The notes: generated by a model from the sequence alone, not told the origin. Shown: positions 8,569-17,494, counted from the first letter of the stretch. The stretch: DNA of 64,000 nt from Pseudomonas sp. ok272 (GCF_900109995.1 NZ_FOCB01000016.1:4443-68442); one strand, 5' to 3'. Made by a program: numbers and translations.

Positions 8569-10524
8569 ATGAGGATTCGTTCAGGTCTGTCGGCGGTCGC
8601 ACTGCCGGGCGTCGGGTTGGCGGGACTGCTGCAACTGTTCGCCGTCGACGGGGCGCAGGCCGTGGAGTTCAGCGTGCTGGACAAACAGGTCACCGGCTCG
8701 ATAGACAGCACGTTGTCCTATGGCCGCCTGTATCGGGTCCAGGGCCGGGACAAGAACAACGATGACGTCAACACCAACGACGGCAATCGCAACTTCGATA
8801 CCGGCCTGGTTTCCGAGGTGTACAAGATCACCTCCGAGCTGGAAGCCAACTACCAGAACTACGGGGTGTTCATGCGCGGCACCGCGTTCTATGACACCCA
8901 GTTGATGGACAAGCGCAACGACTACTACAGCAACAACAGCCCGTCGCAACCGAGCCAGAGCTCCCCCCACGACGACCACTTCACCGACGCCACCCGCGAC
9001 ATCGCCGGCAGCCGGGTCGAGATGCTCGACGCCTATGTCTACGGCAACTGGGACGTGGCCTCGATGCCCGTCACCGCGCGCCTGGGGCGCCAGGTGTTCA
9101 ACTGGGGCGAGGGCATTTTCTATCGCGGTGGCATCAACACCACCAACCCGGTGGACGCGGCCAAGTACCGCTTGCCGGGCGCCGAGGTCAAGGAAGTGCT
9201 GATGCCGGTGGAGGCGATCAGCTTCAACATCGGCCTGACCGACAACCTGACGATGGAAACCTTCTACCAGACCAACTGGAAAGAAACCCGCATCGACCCG
9301 GTTGGCACCTTCTATTCCCAGGGCGACCTGTTCGCCGACGGCGGCAACACCGGCTACAACAACTTCAGCGGCACCGCCCTCGACACCCCGGTGCCGGTGT
9401 TTGGCAACGTCATTGGCCTGTACAGCGCCCTGGGCAACAACCCCATGCTCAGCGATGCGCTCAAGACCACCGGCCTGTACGCCAACGGCGTGACCCCGGC
9501 CTACGGCAACACCCTCAAGGTGGCGTCCATCGGCAAGGACATCAACGCGCGTAACGACGGCCAGTTCGGCTTCGCCTTCCGCTACATCGCCGAACAACTC
9601 AACAGCACCGAGTTCGGCCTGTACATGGTCAACTACCACGCCAAGGAGCCGACCATCGCCGCCAACCTGGGCGGCTACAAGGGCATCGACATGGACGCCC
9701 TGACCACTATGCTGAGCGGCCTGGCCGGTAGCCAGGCCGGTGCATTGGCCAGCGGCCTGGCCACCGCCGACGTGATGGGCAACATCCAGGCCAATCGTCG
9801 CTACGCCGAAGACATCCGCATGTATGGCTTCAGCTTCAACACCACCTTGGGCCAGGCGTCGGTCTTCGGTGAGTTGGCCTACCGACCGAACCTGCCGATT
9901 GGCATCGCGGCAACCAACGACCTGATCGGCGACCTGGCCAACGGCGCAGCCGCGGCGGTCACCGGCCAGGCGATCAACGTCGGCGGGCAGATGGTCACCC
10001 TCGACAGCCAGATCAACAACGCCGAGCGCGTGGAAGCGTTCAACACCTCGCTGGGCAGCATCTACAACTTCGGCCCGACCCTGTCGTTCGATTCGATGTT
10101 CGGCGTGTTCGAACTGGCCTCCGAGCACTTGCGCGGCAGCAGCCTGCAATACACCGCCTACGACGGCAGCAACCGCTACTACGCCGGCACCGGCAACACC
10201 TCCTATGTCTCGGGCGGTGATCGCGACGATCAGATCAATCGCGATTCCTACAGCTACACCCTGATGGTCAACGGCACCTGGAACGACGTGTACGCCGGGG
10301 TCAACGTCTCGCCGTACGTGGTCTACAAAGACGACTTCAAGGGCAACAGCTACCAGGCCGGCAACACCATCGAAGGTCGCAAGGCCTACACCTTGGGGAT
10401 CAAGGCCAACTACCAGAACAAGCTGGAAGCGGAGCTGCAGTACACCGAGTTCTACGGCGGTGGCCAGAACAACAGCATTCGTGACCGTGACAACGTTGGC
10501 TTCAACCTCAAGTACTTCTTGTGA
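8569..10524 (+). CDS. DUF1302 family outer-membrane protein
   Basis: 651 residues with an N-terminal export signal (about residues 1-31, ending VDGAQAVEF). The remainder is rich in alternating aromatic and polar residues typical of an outer-membrane beta-barrel and ends in the barrel-type terminus GFNLKYFL. DUF1302 proteins are usually encoded next to DUF1329 proteins, as here, and are thought to work in envelope handling of hydrophobic compounds; no reaction is established. AGGGAGG is well placed before the ATG. Probably in one transcription unit with the upstream phospholipase-like gene (54-bp gap) and the downstream DUF1329 gene. Confidence 0.85.
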   Translation: MRIRSGLSAVALPGVGLAGLLQLFAVDGAQAVEFSVLDKQVTGSIDSTLSYGRLYRVQGRDKNNDDVNTNDGNRNFDTGLVSEVYKITSELEANYQNYGVFMRGTAFYDTQLMDKRNDYYSNNSPSQPSQSSPHDDHFTDATRDIAGSRVEMLDAYVYGNWDVASMPVTARLGRQVFNWGEGIFYRGGINTTNPVDAAKYRLPGAEVKEVLMPVEAISFNIGLTDNLTMETFYQTNWKETRIDPVGTFYSQGDLFADGGNTGYNNFSGTALDTPVPVFGNVIGLYSALGNNPMLSDALKTTGLYANGVTPAYGNTLKVASIGKDINARNDGQFGFAFRYIAEQLNSTEFGLYMVNYHAKEPTIAANLGGYKGIDMDALTTMLSGLAGSQAGALASGLATADVMGNIQANRRYAEDIRMYGFSFNTTLGQASVFGELAYRPNLPIGIAATNDLIGDLANGAAAAVTGQAINVGGQMVTLDSQINNAERVEAFNTSLGSIYNFGPTLSFDSMFGVFELASEHLRGSSLQYTAYDGSNRYYAGTGNTSYVSGGDRDDQINRDSYSYTLMVNGTWNDVYAGVNVSPYVVYKDDFKGNSYQAGNTIEGRKAYTLGIKANYQNKLEAELQYTEFYGGGQNNSIRDRDNVGFNLKYFL

Positions 10525-10552
10525 GTGCCATAGTCAGTTAAGTGCGCCCCCT

Positions 10553-10640
10553 GTGGGAGCGAGCCTGCTCGCGAAGCGGGCGTGTCAGTCAACAGCGATG
10601 TTGCCTGATAGCGCGATTTCGCGAGCAGGCTCGCTCCCAC
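10553..10640. repeat. REP doublet between DUF1302 and DUF1329 genes
   Basis: Inverted arms of the common GGGAGCGAGCCTGCTCGCGA core. The left flank (10526-10550) resembles the left end of the 145-bp element at 12251: TGCCATAGTCAGTTAAGTGCGCC against TGCCAGTCAGTTAAGGCGCC. The right inverted repeat is absent. Confidence 0.88.
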
Positions 10641-10670
10641 GGGGGGGCACCTTTATTTCGGAGAACCTCC

Positions 10671-12044
10671 ATGCGTCACACACCACGATTATTGAAGACC
10701 ACCCTGGCACTGGTCCTGAGCCTGGCAGCCGGCAGTGCGCTGGCGGCCATCTCGGCCGACCAGGCCCAACAGCTCAAGACCACCCTCACGCCGCTGGGCG
10801 CCGAGCGGGCTGGCAACGCGGCCGGCACCATCCCGGCCTGGACCGGCGGGATCACCCAGGCCCCGGCGGGCTACAAGCCGGGCCAGCATCACCCCGACCC
10901 GTACGCCTCGGACAAGCCTGAGTTCACCATCACCAAGGCCAACCTCGAGCAGTACAAGGCTCACCTGAGCGCGGGCCAGATCGCCCTGTTCAACAGCTAC
11001 CCCGACACCTTCCAGATGCCGGTCTACACCAGCCGTCGTTCGGGTTCGGCGCCGCAGTGGCTGTACGACAACACCTTCAAGAACGCCACCAGCGCCAAGC
11101 TGCTGGATGGCGGCAGCGGCTTCTCCGAAGCCTATGGCGGTGTGCCGTTCCCGGTGCCCAAGGATGGCGTCGAGGCACTGTGGAACCACATCACCCGCTA
11201 CCGCGGCATCTACGTCGTACGCCGTGCGTCCGAAGCCCCGGTGCAGCGCAACGGCAGCTTCGCCCTGGTGACGTCGCAGCAAGAAGCGCTGTTCAACTAC
11301 TACCGCCCGGGCGGTCAGTTCGCTGACCTGAAGAACATCCTGTTCTATTACTTGGCCTTCGTGAAAAGCCCGGCCCGCCTGGCCGGTGGCGCCGCCCTGA
11401 TCCACGAGACCCTCGACCAGCTCAAGGACCCGCGCCAAGCCTGGGTCTACGACGCCGGCCAGCGTCGCGTCCGTCGTGCGCCGAACCTGGCCTACGACAC
11501 GCCCATCGCCTCGTCCGACGGTCTGCGCACCGCCGATGACACCGACCTGTTCAACGGCTCGCCGGACCGCTACGACTGGAAGCTCAAGGGCAAGCAAGAG
11601 GTCTACATCCCCTACAACAACTACAAGGTCGGCGCCCCCGACGTGAAATACGCCGAGCTGCTCACGCCTGGGCACCTCAACCCGAAATTCACCCGCTACG
11701 AACTGCACCGGGTGTGGGTAGTGGAAGGCACGCTCAAGCCGGGCTCGCGCCATATCTACTCCAAGCGCACGCTGTACCTGGATGAAGACAGCTGGGGTGC
11801 CGCCATCGTCGATCAGTACGACGGTCGCGGGGAACTGTGGCGGGTATCGATGGGTTACCTGAAGAACTTCTACGACCTGCCGACCACCTGGAGCGCGCTG
11901 GACGTCTTCCACGACCTGCAAGCTCGTCGCTACTACGTGCAGAACCTGGACAACGAAGAGTCAGAGACGGTCGACTTCGCCCAGCCAGTGCCGGAAGACG
12001 CCTACTTCATGCCATCGGCCCTGCGCCAGCGTGGTACGCGGTAA
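10671..12044 (+). CDS. DUF1329 family periplasmic/outer-membrane lipoprotein-like protein
   Basis: 457 residues with a signal peptide (about residues 1-24, ending SLAAGSALAA). The conserved segment GTIPAWTGGITQAPAGYKPG near the N-terminus and the C-terminal run with RVSMGYLKNFYD, ALDVFHDLQARRYYV and PEDAYFMPSALRQ are the DUF1329 pattern. There is no lipobox. The family is related to LolB-type folds and is genetically linked with DUF1302 barrels; its role in moving hydrophobic material is inferred. GGAGA lies six bases before ATG 10671; a longer in-frame reading through the REP is rejected. Confidence 0.85.
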   Translation: MRHTPRLLKTTLALVLSLAAGSALAAISADQAQQLKTTLTPLGAERAGNAAGTIPAWTGGITQAPAGYKPGQHHPDPYASDKPEFTITKANLEQYKAHLSAGQIALFNSYPDTFQMPVYTSRRSGSAPQWLYDNTFKNATSAKLLDGGSGFSEAYGGVPFPVPKDGVEALWNHITRYRGIYVVRRASEAPVQRNGSFALVTSQQEALFNYYRPGGQFADLKNILFYYLAFVKSPARLAGGAALIHETLDQLKDPRQAWVYDAGQRRVRRAPNLAYDTPIASSDGLRTADDTDLFNGSPDRYDWKLKGKQEVYIPYNNYKVGAPDVKYAELLTPGHLNPKFTRYELHRVWVVEGTLKPGSRHIYSKRTLYLDEDSWGAAIVDQYDGRGELWRVSMGYLKNFYDLPTTWSALDVFHDLQARRYYVQNLDNEESETVDFAQPVPEDAYFMPSALRQRGTR

Positions 12045-12062
12045 GCGAGCCGTAACGTTTTT

Positions 12063-12128
12063 GTGGGAACGAGGTAGAACTCCCCTGTTGGCTGATCCGA
12101 CGCTAATGGCCGACAGACTCGTTCCCAC
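12063..12128. repeat. Diverged REP-like inverted repeat
   Basis: GTGGGAACGAG at the left and CTCGTTCCCAC at the right form an 11-bp inverted repeat about 44 bases apart just after the DUF1329 gene. It resembles an eroded REP doublet. Together with the interrupted REP at 12232 it fills the 440-bp gene-free stretch 12045-12484. Confidence 0.6.
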
Positions 12129-12231
12129 CGTGTTTTCAAGCCCGGCTCCACACCACGGGTCGGTGTAGGGGAATGGTCCTGTGCCCACCGTCGACCTACA
12201 GGTGGGGATTGCGTTGGGTCGCGCACCACCC

Positions 12232-12475
12232 GTAGGAGCGAGGCTTGCCCTAATGCCAGTCAGTTAAGGCGCCAAACCTGTGGGAGCGAGCCTGCTCGCG
12301 AAGACGGCAACACAGCCAACATCTCCGTTGACTGACCTACTGCTATCGCGAGCAGGCTCGCTCCCACGTGGGTTTCGCTTAACTGACTGGCATTAAGGCT
12401 TGCCCGCGAAGGCGGCGGCACAGCCAACATCAATGTGACCGACCCAATGCCTTCGCGGGCGCGCCTCGCGCCTAT
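12232..12475. repeat. REP doublet interrupted by a 145-bp element
   Basis: The left REP arm reads GTAGGAGCGAGGCTTGCCC, stops at 12250, resumes after the inserted element with a duplicated AGGCTTGCCC (12396-12405) and continues CGCGAAGGCGG. The right arm ends near 12475. Removing the element and one copy of AGGCTTGCCC restores a normal doublet like that at 6857-6946. Confidence 0.85.
12251..12395. mobile_element. 145-bp MITE-like element with IS4-type ends carrying a REP doublet (copy 1)
   Basis: The element begins TAATGCCAGTCAGTTAAG and ends with the exact 18-bp complement CTTAACTGACTGGCATTA. It is flanked by 10-bp direct repeats AGGCTTGCCC (12241-12250 and 12396-12405), a target-site duplication. 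The termini resemble those I recall for IS4-family insertion sequences (TAATGCCGATCAGTTAAG), which also duplicate 10-13 bp. There is no transposase; the interior is a complete REP doublet (12280-12367). It is base-for-base identical to the copy at 45108-45252. Movement in trans by an IS4-family transposase is inferred. Confidence 0.8.
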
Positions 12476-12484
12476 CGGTAGCGG

Positions 12485-14404
12485 TCAGACTCGGAAGTGG
12501 CTGACCATCATCTGCAGCTGATTGCCCAGGCGCGCCAGCTCAATGCTGGACGCGGCGGTTTCGTCGCTGGCGGCGGCGGTCTGTTCGCTGACGTCGCGCA
12601 CGTTGACGATGCTGCGGCTGATCTCTTCGGCCACGGCACTTTGCTGCTCGGCAGCGGCGGCGATCTGTTGGTTCATCGACTGGATGTTCGACACCGTGCG
12701 GGTGATGTTCGACAGCGACACACCGGCCTTGCGGGTCAGTTCGACGCTGCTGTCGGTCAGGCTGCGGCTGTTGGTCATCACGTTGGCCACTTGTTGGGTG
12801 CCGCTCTGGAGCGCGGCGACCAGGGTTTGGATCTCTTCGGTGGACTTTTGCGTGCGCTGCGCCAGGCCGCGCACTTCATCGGCCACCACGGCAAAACCGC
12901 GTCCGGCTTCACCCGCCCGGGCCGCCTCGATGGCGGCGTTGAGGGCCAGCAGGTTGGTCTGTTCGGCCACGGCCTTGATCACGTCCATCACGCTGCCGAT
13001 CTTGTCGCTTTCCTGTTGCAGCACGCTCATGGCGGCGGTGGAACGCTCCACTTCACAGGCCAGGCGTTCGATCTGGTCGATCGCTTCGTTGACCACCTTG
13101 TCGCCTTCGCGGGCTTCGCCATCGGCGGCGGCTGCCGCTTGCGAGGCTTGCTCGGCGTTGCGCGCCACTTCCTGCACGGTGGCGGTCATTTCATGCATGG
13201 CGGTGGCCACCTGATCGGTCTCGATCTTCTGGCTGTTGACCCCGGCGCTGGTTTCTTCGGTGACCGCCGACAGCTCTTCGGCGGCGCTGGCGATCTGGGT
13301 CACGCCATCGCGGATGCCGCCGATCAAGTCGCGCAGGGTCACACCCATGCGCACGATGCCTTGTTGCAGCACCCCCAGCTCATCGCGGCGGGTGACGTGC
13401 AGGTTTTGGGTCAGGTCGCCACTGGCGATGCGCTCGACCACGGCCAGGGTTTCGCGCAGCGGCCGGGTGATCTGCCGGGTAATGATCACGGCAGCCAGCA
13501 CGCCCACCAGCAACGCCAGCAACGCGCTGATCAGCTGCAGAGTTCGGGCTTGGGCGCTTTCGGCATCGCGACGCTCCAGTTGGATCTGATACAGCGCATC
13601 ACTGCGGCTGAGGATGTCATTGCCCTGCACGGTCATCTCCGCCCGGGCCTGCGCCGCGTCGCTGGTGGCGGCCTTGAAGGAGTGCACCGCGCTGCGGTAG
13701 TTGCCCAGGTAGCGTTCGAGTTGGCGCAGGGCGTCTTGCTGGGTATCGGCGAAGTGGCTGTCGAGAGGCTTGAGGCTGGCAATCGCCGCGTCCAACTGGT
13801 CGGTGGCTTGGCGTTCGGTGGCCGGGTTGTTGTCGAGGATGTAGCCGCGCACGTTGTAGCGGGTCATGAGCAATAGCTGCTGGGTTTCGCTGATCGCCTG
13901 GAACTGCTCGAAGCGCTGGTCGCTCAGGGGCGACTGGCGCACGCGGTGCTTGATGTCATTGATCAGTTTCGCGGCGTTTTCGGCGTTCTCGCCCATGGCC
14001 TGGCGCGCGCTGTTGGCTGTGCGGTAGGCGTTGCGCATCTTGCCCAGCGACTGCTGGTAGGCGTCGATGATCGTGCCTTGTTCCTTGAGCAGCTTGACGT
14101 TTTCCGGGCTCTTGAAGCTCGACGCCAGTTTCTGCTGCTGGGCCTCGAAATCGTCGAGGGCGGTTTGCACGGTTTGCGCCGTGGCCTCGTCACCGTTGGC
14201 CAGCATGTACTGCAGGCGGGTGATACGCAGCTTGGTCAGTCCCGAATTGAGCTGGGTGATGTCACTCATCCAGTTGCTGCGGTCAATCAGCCCGCCCAGG
14301 CTGGTCCAGCCGGTCAGGGCCAGGACGCACGTAAGGGCCAGGACCAGGCCAAAACCCAGGCCCAGCTTGAGATTGACACTGATGTTGGCGAACCAGCTGT
14401 TCAT
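12485..14404 (-). CDS. Methyl-accepting chemotaxis protein, helical bimodular (HBM) sensor type
   Basis: 639-residue chemoreceptor. TM1 is at about residues 10-32 and a roughly 250-residue all-helical periplasmic domain follows, the size of the HBM sensor of McpS-like receptors that detect small organic acids. TM2 is at about 284-306 (LISALLALLVGVLAAVII), then a HAMP domain (ITRPLRETLAVVERIASGDL) and a cytoplasmic signalling domain with the conserved hairpin tip (EQTNLLALNAAIEAARAGE). Length equals that of P. putida McpS as I remember it; the ligand is not determinable. GGAGG lies nine bases before the ATG. Single gene with a candidate FliA promoter upstream. Confidence 0.9.
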   Translation of the reverse strand: MNSWFANISVNLKLGLGFGLVLALTCVLALTGWTSLGGLIDRSNWMSDITQLNSGLTKLRITRLQYMLANGDEATAQTVQTALDDFEAQQQKLASSFKSPENVKLLKEQGTIIDAYQQSLGKMRNAYRTANSARQAMGENAENAAKLINDIKHRVRQSPLSDQRFEQFQAISETQQLLLMTRYNVRGYILDNNPATERQATDQLDAAIASLKPLDSHFADTQQDALRQLERYLGNYRSAVHSFKAATSDAAQARAEMTVQGNDILSRSDALYQIQLERRDAESAQARTLQLISALLALLVGVLAAVIITRQITRPLRETLAVVERIASGDLTQNLHVTRRDELGVLQQGIVRMGVTLRDLIGGIRDGVTQIASAAEELSAVTEETSAGVNSQKIETDQVATAMHEMTATVQEVARNAEQASQAAAAADGEAREGDKVVNEAIDQIERLACEVERSTAAMSVLQQESDKIGSVMDVIKAVAEQTNLLALNAAIEAARAGEAGRGFAVVADEVRGLAQRTQKSTEEIQTLVAALQSGTQQVANVMTNSRSLTDSSVELTRKAGVSLSNITRTVSNIQSMNQQIAAAAEQQSAVAEEISRSIVNVRDVSEQTAAASDETAASSIELARLGNQLQMMVSHFRV

Positions 14405-14825
14405 AGAAAATCCTCCAGAAACGGTGTGTGGCTTAATCGTCAGTTGGCTGGAAGATTGTTGTTTTTGGCGGCCAGCGAGCGTGTAGATGGCCTGTATCGG
14501 CAGGGCGGGCGATAGCTGAACCGATTTTTGTTACAAGAAGTGGCGAGGGGGGCGAAGATGCTATTACACGGCTTCAAATGGATGTTGTAGGAGGTTTCCG
14601 AAAATACGCGCGTCACGCCTGTACAGATGTAGGCGTCGTCAGTGGCACCTCACGGTTTTTTCACAGGCTTTTCACGGAAGGTCGATTTGCCTGTCGTTAT
14701 TGTCCGGGTCATCCTGGCGTCGTGTTGACGCCTGTACGTTTCATCAGGCAGGGCGGGTCGGGCTGTGGGGCGAGTGTCGAGTCGGATGCACGCGCGGGTC
14801 TGAGTCGTTACAACAAGGGCCTTCG
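14405..14825. other. 421-bp divergent intergenic region
   Basis: Lies between the minus-strand chemoreceptor and the plus-strand PAP2 gene. It holds the chemoreceptor leader and the candidate flagellar-sigma promoter at 14494-14520. No REP element, hairpin terminator or convincing small gene was seen in the rest, although the PAP2 frame stays open upstream of its start without a ribosome site. Confidence 0.5.
14494..14520 (-). promoter_or_regulatory. Candidate sigma-28 (FliA) promoter for the chemoreceptor gene
   Basis: Reading the minus strand, GCCGATAC (14501-14494) matches seven of eight bases of the FliA -10 element GCCGATAA. A weak -35-like TTCAGCTA lies 11 bases upstream. It is about 90 bases before the chemoreceptor start. 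Chemoreceptor genes are commonly in the FliA regulon, which supports it, but the -35 match is poor. Confidence 0.4.
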
Positions 14826-15590
14826 ATGCGTTTCTATTGGCTGAATCTCGGCATCCCGTTGCTGTGCGCGGTGCTGGTGCTGGTGCTGTTCGACCTGACT
14901 TCGCTGGATGTCGCCATCAGCAAGCTGTTCTATGACCCGGCCACCCAGGTCTTCGCGGCCAACCTCATTCCCCAGGTCGAGCAATTCACGGCGACCTGGG
15001 CGCGCTGGTTGACCAATGGTGTTGTGCGCCTGGCGTTGATAGGGGCATTGCTGTCGCTGATCTGGCCGCTGATTGAACGACACCCGCGTGCGGTTGGCGT
15101 CCTGACCGCGATCCGCACCGCGCCTTTGCTCCGGCTCGCCGCCCGCCATCGTCGGGACTTGTGGTACGTGGTGCTGGCGTTTGTCCTCTGCATCGGCGTG
15201 GTCCAATGGCTCAAGGCGCATACCGGGGTCTATTGCCCGATTCAGACCACGCGCTTTGGTGGTCCCCATGAACAGACGCAATGGTTTCGTCACATGGAAC
15301 TGTCGGGCACTGCGGACGAAGGCCGTTGCTGGCCGGGTGGGCATGCGGCTAGCGGCTTCAGCATGCTGGTGTTGTACTTCGTGGCGCTGCGGCACCAGTG
15401 GCGTTATCGTCGCTGGGTGATGTGGGGCGCGTTGTTGCTGGGCCTGGGTTACGGCGCCGTCCGGGTGCTGCAGGGCTGGCACCTCATGTCGCAAAACCTG
15501 TGGGCCGGGATCATCGTCTGGCTGGTCTGCTGGCTCACCGCGCTGGCCTTTTACGGGCCCGCGCGGTTGACCGGGCGGCGTCAGGCCTAG
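14826..15590 (+). CDS. PAP2-family membrane phosphatase
   Basis: 254-residue integral membrane protein with about five or six hydrophobic segments (first at about residues 5-27). It carries phosphatase motifs resembling the PAP2 set: KAHTGVYCP (motif 1), CWPGGHAASGFS (motif 2, with its His) and RVLQGWHLMSQNLWAG (motif 3, Arg and His). Motif 1 has Cys where Arg is usual, and motif 3 ends with Asn where many members have Asp, so the substrate may be unusual. Likely a lipid-phosphate phosphatase active on the periplasmic side. AAGGG lies before ATG 14826. It converges with the CocE hydrolase gene and shares a CTAG at the stops. Confidence 0.82.
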   Translation: MRFYWLNLGIPLLCAVLVLVLFDLTSLDVAISKLFYDPATQVFAANLIPQVEQFTATWARWLTNGVVRLALIGALLSLIWPLIERHPRAVGVLTAIRTAPLLRLAARHRRDLWYVVLAFVLCIGVVQWLKAHTGVYCPIQTTRFGGPHEQTQWFRHMELSGTADEGRCWPGGHAASGFSMLVLYFVALRHQWRYRRWVMWGALLLGLGYGAVRVLQGWHLMSQNLWAGIIVWLVCWLTALAFYGPARLTGRRQA

Positions 15591-17440
15591 GCATCCGGCG
15601 CCAGGGTGGTGAGGATCAGGCGTGAGGCAAAGCCTGCGCTCAGGTGCACCGTGTTGTTGGCGATGCGCTTGTGTTGGGCCTGACCCTCGGGTTCGCCGCT
15701 GTTGGGGTTGACGTCGAAGCGTGGGAAGTTGCTGCTGGCGATGTCCAGGCGCAGGCGATGGCCGCGCTTGAACAGGTTGCAGGTGGCGAACGGCTCGATC
15801 ACCACCTTGACCCGTTGCCCTGGGGTGAGCAGTGTCGGGTGCTCCCAGGAGTCGCGGTAGCGGCAGCGGCGAATGCCGTCGGTGAGGTTCATCGCGTAGC
15901 CTTCGGGGTACTCGGCACTCGGCGGATAGACGTCCACCAGCTTGGCGGTGAAGTCGGTGTCCGGGGCGTCGCTGTCGATCCACAACTCGATCTGCAGGGG
16001 ACCGGCGACGATCAGGTCCTCGGCCAATGGCTCGGTCTCAAAACTCAACACATCCGCGCGCTCGGCCAGTGGCTGATGGTTGCCGTGGGTGCCGAAAAAG
16101 TCCGGGCGCTCGCGCTGATCGAAGGCGCCGCCGACAAACACCGGCGCCCCGGACGTCAGGGCGCCGCCCAGGGTCGGGACCGGGTGATCGGGGTCGGCGC
16201 GATAGCCCAGGCGGGCGTCTGGCGCGGTGGGCGGGTGCGGGGTCAGGCGCTTGTGGTGATCCAGGTACAGGCTCAGCGTCTGGCTCCCCGGCAGTGGCCA
16301 TTGCGTGCTTTCAAGCCAGCGCCCGCCATGTTGCAGGCGCCCGTGGGTGTCCGGGGTGCCGGCGCCACCGCCCATCAGGAACACCTGCACCGAGGCACTG
16401 GCCGGCGAGGCGGCTGGCGAATCGTTGAGCGAGCGCTCGAACCAGTCCAGCCGGCACGCTAGCCAGTTCTCGGCCACCGCCCCATCGAAGGCCGCCTGCG
16501 GGCCGAACTCGACATCGCCGCTGTGGGTGATGTTGCGGTCGCCGTGCAGCCAGGGCCCCATGATCAGGCGCTGTGGCGCGCGGTTGTGGCGCTTGAACGC
16601 GGTGTAGTTGGCCAGCGTCGAGCTGACGTAGGCGTCATACCAACTGGACATGAACAACACCGGGATGTCCGGCAACTCGTCGTAGTGACCTTCGGCGTAG
16701 ATCCCGGGCTTTTGCCAGTACGGGCCGAAGCTGCCTTGGGCCCATTGCTCCAGCAGGTAGGCTTCGTATTCGGGGACATGGCGAATCGGCGACTGCCCCG
16801 GTTGCCACGGCATGCGGGCAAACCATTGGTGGATGTCTTCCTGCTCCAGCGCCTCGCGGATCAGCGGATCGGCCAGCGCGGCGGGGCTTTCCTTGGCCTG
16901 GCGAAAGGCCCAGGTCGCCTGCTTGAGTTCGAACGCGCCGCCCTGGCGAATGCCGCACTGGTAGGCGTTGGCGAAGCCGCCGGAGTCCAGCGCCATGCTG
17001 GCCAGCCCTGGGGGGTGCAGGCAGGCCATCGCCAGTTGGGTGTGGGCGGCATAGGACAGGCCCATGCTGCCGATCCGGCCGTTGCACCACGGCTGCGCGA
17101 CGATCCAGGCCAGGGTGTCGAAACCGTCCTCGCCCTCGGCGGTGTACTTGGTGAACAGCCCTTCGGAGGCGTAGCGCCCACGGCAGTCCTGGAAGATCGC
17201 GACGAAGCCTTTGGCGGTAAACCGCGCGGCCATGTGCTCGCGGCTGATGTGCTGGCCGTCGAGCTGCTTCTCCGAGCGCGAGGGTTTGCGCTTGTCGTAG
17301 GGCGTGCGCTCGATGACCACCGCAAACGGCCCGGGCGTGCCGGTTGGCAGGTAGATGTCGGTGGCCAGGCGCACGCCGTCGCGCATCGGGATCATTTGAT
17401 TGCGCAGTAGCTGCATGGCGGGTAGAGAAGCGATCATCAT
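15587..17440 (-). CDS. CocE/NonD family serine hydrolase (X-Pro dipeptidyl-peptidase-like)
   Basis: 617 residues. An N-terminal alpha/beta-hydrolase domain has the nucleophile elbow IGSMGLSYAAHTQL (family motif GxSYxG, second Gly replaced by Ala) and the early block MRDGVRLATDIYLP. The C-terminal half is the jelly-roll domain of CocE and X-Pro dipeptidyl peptidases (ending AGFASRLILTTLAPDA). Members hydrolyse acyl esters or N-terminal dipeptides; the substrate is unknown. No signal peptide. The start has two adjacent ATGs with AAGG upstream. It lies 54 bases after the YfcC-type carrier gene on the same strand, so uptake plus hydrolysis of one compound class is likely. Confidence 0.85.
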   Translation of the reverse strand: MMIASLPAMQLLRNQMIPMRDGVRLATDIYLPTGTPGPFAVVIERTPYDKRKPSRSEKQLDGQHISREHMAARFTAKGFVAIFQDCRGRYASEGLFTKYTAEGEDGFDTLAWIVAQPWCNGRIGSMGLSYAAHTQLAMACLHPPGLASMALDSGGFANAYQCGIRQGGAFELKQATWAFRQAKESPAALADPLIREALEQEDIHQWFARMPWQPGQSPIRHVPEYEAYLLEQWAQGSFGPYWQKPGIYAEGHYDELPDIPVLFMSSWYDAYVSSTLANYTAFKRHNRAPQRLIMGPWLHGDRNITHSGDVEFGPQAAFDGAVAENWLACRLDWFERSLNDSPAASPASASVQVFLMGGGAGTPDTHGRLQHGGRWLESTQWPLPGSQTLSLYLDHHKRLTPHPPTAPDARLGYRADPDHPVPTLGGALTSGAPVFVGGAFDQRERPDFFGTHGNHQPLAERADVLSFETEPLAEDLIVAGPLQIELWIDSDAPDTDFTAKLVDVYPPSAEYPEGYAMNLTDGIRRCRYRDSWEHPTLLTPGQRVKVVIEPFATCNLFKRGHRLRLDIASSNFPRFDVNPNSGEPEGQAQHKRIANNTVHLSAGFASRLILTTLAPDA

Positions 17441-17494
17441 AAAAAACCTTGTGCAAGTCGGCGCCCATCACACGGGGCATGGGCGCCGTGGAAC

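Noticed and set aside
12232..12475. CRISPR-like repeats
   Set aside because: The repeats are inverted REP arms and a MITE, without regular spacers or cas genes.
14578..14825. In-frame upstream extension of the PAP2 gene
   Set aside because: No ribosome site and no conserved sequence; the ATG at 14826 gives a membrane protein starting at TM1.
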